Assembly (NCBI GenBank): GCA_015231435.1
Contig: JADGBN010000019.1
Location: 1 to 35,395, forward strand
DNA from: Gammaproteobacteria bacterium
Lineage (GTDB): Bacteria > Pseudomonadota > Gammaproteobacteria > Thiohalomonadales > Thiohalomonadaceae
Length of the DNA: 35,395 nucleotides
Direction: 5' to 3'
The notes below the pieces were generated by a model. That model searched no databases. It worked only from the letters and a program-made list of their open reading frames with translations, and was not told where the DNA came from. A program made the position numbers and the translations under genes. Of the stretch, positions 32,584 to 35,395 are shown one piece after another (the stretch's first letter is position 1; each line of letters starts with the position of its first letter).

Positions 32584-34272
32584 ATGACATTACCCCCTAT
32601 TCAGCACAACCGTCACCGCAGCAAAAGAGAGCGCAACGCAACGCTGGCTCTGCTGCGCTCTCTTGTTGTCGCACTAACGATCACCCCTATCACCCTTGCC
32701 GCTGAGACAGCAGAGGGCGTTAGCGACCGCTTCGCGATTCAACGTTTTGCAATTCTCGGAGGAACCATTCTCCCTGCAGCGGAGCTTGACGCGTTGGTTG
32801 CCCCTTTTACCGGCCCCGCGCGTGAATATGGCGATATTCAGCGCGCCCTTGAAGCGGTTGAGTTCGCCTACCGCCAGCGCGGCTATGCTGCGGTACAGGT
32901 TTATGTCCCCGAACAGGATATTACCGAAGGGGTGGTGATTATTGAGGTGAGTGAGAGTGTCATTGGTGCGGTGACCATTGAACCCCTCAACGAAAGTGCG
33001 CAGACATGGTTTAATGCCGAGAACCTGCGCGCTTCGCTCCCCGCCCTGCAGGAGGGTGAGACCCCTAACGCCTTTAAACTCTCCTCCGAGGTTGCCCTTG
33101 CCAACGAAAACCCAGCAAAACAGCTGGAGGTCGTTCTCGCGCTTGCCGAAGCGGAGGGTGAGGTTAATGCGCGCATTCTGGTGAATGCCAGCAACCCGCT
33201 CAGGCTCAATCTCTCCCTGGATAACAGCGGCAACGATCAGACCGGCCGCCACCGACTCGGAATGACACTACAACACGCCAACCTCTGGAACCGTGACCAT
33301 GTCGGCAGCGTCGCCTATCAGACTTCGCCCGAGAAACCAGATAAAGTTGAGATTTTCAGCCTAAGTTACCGCCTGCCCCTCTACGCCGTGGCGGGGGCGC
33401 TTGACTTTATCTATGCCAAATCGACGGTAGATGCCGGAGTGACGCAGACCACCGCTGGCGACCTGAGCTTTGCCGGCAGCGGTCAGGTGCTGGGGCTACG
33501 CTACACCCATGCACTGCCACGACGCGGTGACATGACGCAAAAGCTGATTATCGGCTGGGATAACAAAAGCAATGATAATGAGTGTTCACTGGGTGACTTT
33601 GGCGCCGCCGGATGCGGTGCTGCCGCCAGTGATGTCACCCTGCGCCCATTAAGCCTCACCTATCAACGCACCACCCTTGCTCCTGGGGCAGCCTCTGAGG
33701 GCAACGTGACCTTGGTTTATAACCTCCCCGGCGGTAGCAATGGTGAAGATGCCGATTTTGCCGCGTCCCGTCCCAGCCCAGATGGCGCAGCGGGTGCCAC
33801 GGCAGATTACAAGCTCATTAAAGGGAGTTATACCTACTTCACCCTGCTGCCGGATGATTGGCAGTTACGCCTTGTCGGACAGGCACAGTACAGCCCCCAA
33901 CCGCTGGTCGGTCAGGAGCAGATGGGGATGAGCGGCAGCCGCGCACTGCGCGGTTTTCTCGACCGCGAAGTGAGCCGTGACCGTGGTGTGATGCTTAACC
34001 TTGAGGGCTACACGCCAGATTTCGCCACAAAAACCGGGCTTCCCGGCAGCCTGCGCGCCCTCGCTTTTGTCGATGCTGCCACGGGTAAAAACGAGTTACT
34101 ACAGGGCGAGGTACAACCCCCCGCCAGCCTTGCCAGCGGCGGTTTCGGGCTGCGCTATGTAGGCAGCCCGCAGTTTGATGCCACTCTTGATATGGCTCGG
34201 GTCATCACCGCCAATGGCACACAGGAGCAGGGTGACACACGCAGCCACTTTACGCTCAATGTTAATTTTTAA
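32584..34272 (+). CDS. Two-partner secretion transporter TpsB (ShlB/FhaC/HecB family)
   Basis: The product has 562 residues. A signal peptide ends near ITLAA before ETAEG. A POTRA_2-type domain (about 55-125) includes GDIQRALEAVEFAYRQRGYA and is followed by a second POTRA region. A 16-strand barrel contains the conserved loop-6 motif as ALRGFLDREVSRDRG (normally VRGY/F) and ends in a phenylalanine (FTLNVNF). TpsB proteins move one large TpsA exoprotein across the outer membrane. The partner gene starts 28 bp downstream. I expected an N-terminal plug helix but it is not obvious. Divergent from ackA. Confidence 0.92.
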   Translation: MTLPPIQHNRHRSKRERNATLALLRSLVVALTITPITLAAETAEGVSDRFAIQRFAILGGTILPAAELDALVAPFTGPAREYGDIQRALEAVEFAYRQRGYAAVQVYVPEQDITEGVVIIEVSESVIGAVTIEPLNESAQTWFNAENLRASLPALQEGETPNAFKLSSEVALANENPAKQLEVVLALAEAEGEVNARILVNASNPLRLNLSLDNSGNDQTGRHRLGMTLQHANLWNRDHVGSVAYQTSPEKPDKVEIFSLSYRLPLYAVAGALDFIYAKSTVDAGVTQTTAGDLSFAGSGQVLGLRYTHALPRRGDMTQKLIIGWDNKSNDNECSLGDFGAAGCGAAASDVTLRPLSLTYQRTTLAPGAASEGNVTLVYNLPGGSNGEDADFAASRPSPDGAAGATADYKLIKGSYTYFTLLPDDWQLRLVGQAQYSPQPLVGQEQMGMSGSRALRGFLDREVSRDRGVMLNLEGYTPDFATKTGLPGSLRALAFVDAATGKNELLQGEVQPPASLASGGFGLRYVGSPQFDATLDMARVITANGTQEQGDTRSHFTLNVNF

Positions 34273-34300
34273 CAGCTAGCCGCAAGAAGGAGAAACGACC

Positions 34301-35395
34301 ATGAATAGAATCCATCGCATTATCTGGAGTCAGGTACGCCGCGCTTGGGTAGTCGCCCACGAGCATGCCAAGAGTCACGGTAAATCCTCCTCGCTGGTGC
34401 GCCGTATTAGGCACGGTCGCGCAGCCACCCTAACCACAGCGACACTACTCAGCGCTGTCCTCGCCGCCCCGCCCCTGCTCGCCAACCCGCTTAACCCCGA
34501 GGTGGTGCATGGCACTGCCGCCTTTAGCCAAAACGGCAATAGCCTGACGATTACCAACAGCGACAAGGCGATTATTAACTGGCAGGCGTTTTCCATTAAT
34601 CCGCAGGAGAGCACCCGCTTTAACCAGCCCAACGCCCAGAGCAGCGTACTAAACCGCGTACTGGGCAGTGACCCCAGTCGCCTACTCGGGCAACTGCAAT
34701 CTAACGGTAAGGTCTTTTTGGTCAACCCCGCCGGAATTGTCGTCGGGGAAGGGGCGAAAATTGATGTCGGGGGGCTAGTCGCCTCGACACTCAACATAAG
34801 CGATGCTGATTATCTTGCCAACCGCCTCCACTTTGTCGCTGCCGAACACGCCCAAGGCGTGGTCAATCAGGGGCAGATATCCACCACTTCAGGCGGAACG
34901 GTGGTACTCACTGGCACCGAAGTGAGCAACAAAGGCGTTATCACCACCCCCGATGGTCAGACCATTCTCGCCGCCGGCGCCACAGTGCAAATTGAGGAGC
35001 TCGGCGCCCCCGGCGTGAAGATAGAGATCACCGGCGACACCCAACAGGCGACCAACCTCGGTGAGATCACCGCCACTGCCGGAACCATCGGCGTTGTCGG
35101 CGCCCTGGTGAAAAACAGCGGAAAAATCAGTGCCAGCAGTGTCGAACGCAAGGGGGGACGCATACTCCTGCGCGGCAGCAAGCGGGTTGAACTTAGCGAC
35201 AGCTCAAAAATAAGCGCCGATGGCACCACCGGGGGCGAGGTCATCGCCATAAGCAGCGATCAGGGCAAAATTAGCGGCGAGATCAGCGTCAATGGTGAGA
35301 TCAGCGCCCGTGGTGATGGCAGCGAAGGTAGCGGTGGCTTTGTCGAAACCTCGGGCGGTCGAGTCAAAATCGGTGACAAGACCCAGATAAAGAGC
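34301..35395 (+). CDS. TpsA exoprotein, filamentous haemagglutinin-like (5' part only)
   Basis: The frame is open from ATG 34301 (AAGGAG 8 bp upstream) to the right edge, 365 codons. It begins with an extended signal peptide region (ESPR: MNRIHRIIWSQVRRAWVVAH then AKSHGKSS), followed by a normal hydrophobic core ending near LLANP. The TPS secretion domain follows: NSDKAIINWQAFSINPQEST, RVLGSDPSRLLGQL, GKVFLVNPAGIVVGEGAKID and GGLVASTLNIS. The rest shows Gly/Ser/Thr/Val-rich beta-helix repeats. It is the cargo of the TpsB encoded upstream, probably an adhesin, though the C-terminus that would define its activity (adhesin, haemolysin or contact-dependent toxin) is outside the window. Confidence 0.92.
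   Translation, partial: MNRIHRIIWSQVRRAWVVAHEHAKSHGKSSSLVRRIRHGRAATLTTATLLSAVLAAPPLLANPLNPEVVHGTAAFSQNGNSLTITNSDKAIINWQAFSINPQESTRFNQPNAQSSVLNRVLGSDPSRLLGQLQSNGKVFLVNPAGIVVGEGAKIDVGGLVASTLNISDADYLANRLHFVAAEHAQGVVNQGQISTTSGGTVVLTGTEVSNKGVITTPDGQTILAAGATVQIEELGAPGVKIEITGDTQQATNLGEITATAGTIGVVGALVKNSGKISASSVERKGGRILLRGSKRVELSDSSKISADGTTGGEVIAISSDQGKISGEISVNGEISARGDGSEGSGGFVETSGGRVKIGDKTQIKS

Noticed and set aside
32427..32705. A 92-codon plus-strand frame between the ERIC-like repeat and the TpsB gene
   Set aside because: It overlaps the TpsB signal peptide in another frame, has no ribosome-binding site and no recognisable similarity.

Overview
The window reads as a chromosomal segment of a gammaproteobacterium with a polar flagellum. 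The gene orders rsgA/M48 peptidase/orn, fliLMNOPQR-flhBA-flhF-flhG, rpsP-rimM-trmD-rplS and ogt-xerD, with a ClpB of the Escherichia coli type and an ackA-pta pair, all point that way. I cannot name a genus from the sequence alone. Coding density is high. The accessory material sits in the gaps: degraded defence genes, two families of short repeats, and a two-partner secretion locus at the right edge.

Layout. 1-360: the 3' ends of two defence-associated genes (an ORF6N/RhuM-like protein and HsdR of a type I restriction system). 418-3460: rsgA and an M48 peptidase on the minus strand, divergent from orn. 3599-3789: a 191-bp miniature transposable element. 3901-13968: an uninterrupted flagellar operon for the C-ring, the export gate and polar placement. 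13969-14115: a second copy of the miniature element, inserted right after the flhG stop codon. 14269-16328: rpsP-rimM-trmD-rplS. 16436-19880: a secreted TPR-like protein, ogt and xerD. 20007-22601: clpB behind a heat-shock-type promoter. 22602-24512: an accessory stretch with a nuclease remnant, an ERIC-like repeat, tRNA-Val(GAC) with a near-ideal promoter, and a Crp/Fnr-like regulator. 24513-28563: a minus-strand operon yfiR - diguanylate cyclase - TonB-dependent receptor. 28694-32231: ackA and pta, with a third miniature element between them. 32295-32422: a second ERIC-like repeat. 32584-35395: a TpsB transporter and the start of its TpsA exoprotein, which runs off the window.

How it works together. 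The flagellar block builds the switch and the type III export gate, and FlhF/FlhG set the polar site and the number of flagella. The yfiR operon looks like a c-di-GMP switch in which a periplasmic repressor holds a membrane cyclase in check and an outer-membrane TonB-dependent receptor takes the place usually held by the lipoprotein YfiB. TpsA/TpsB is probably an adhesin system. Motility, c-di-GMP and adhesin genes therefore lie close together, though no direct link is shown.

The strongest unexpected signal is the miniature element family. There are three copies of about 147-191 bp with 18-bp terminal inverted repeats. Two of them are bounded by perfect 10-bp target-site duplications, which shows directly that they moved as transposable units. 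Two copies in opposite orientation bracket the whole flagellar operon. A second point of interest is a perfect 12-bp hairpin followed by a T-rich tract that terminates the rplS operon and also contains the ribosome-binding site and start codon of the next gene.
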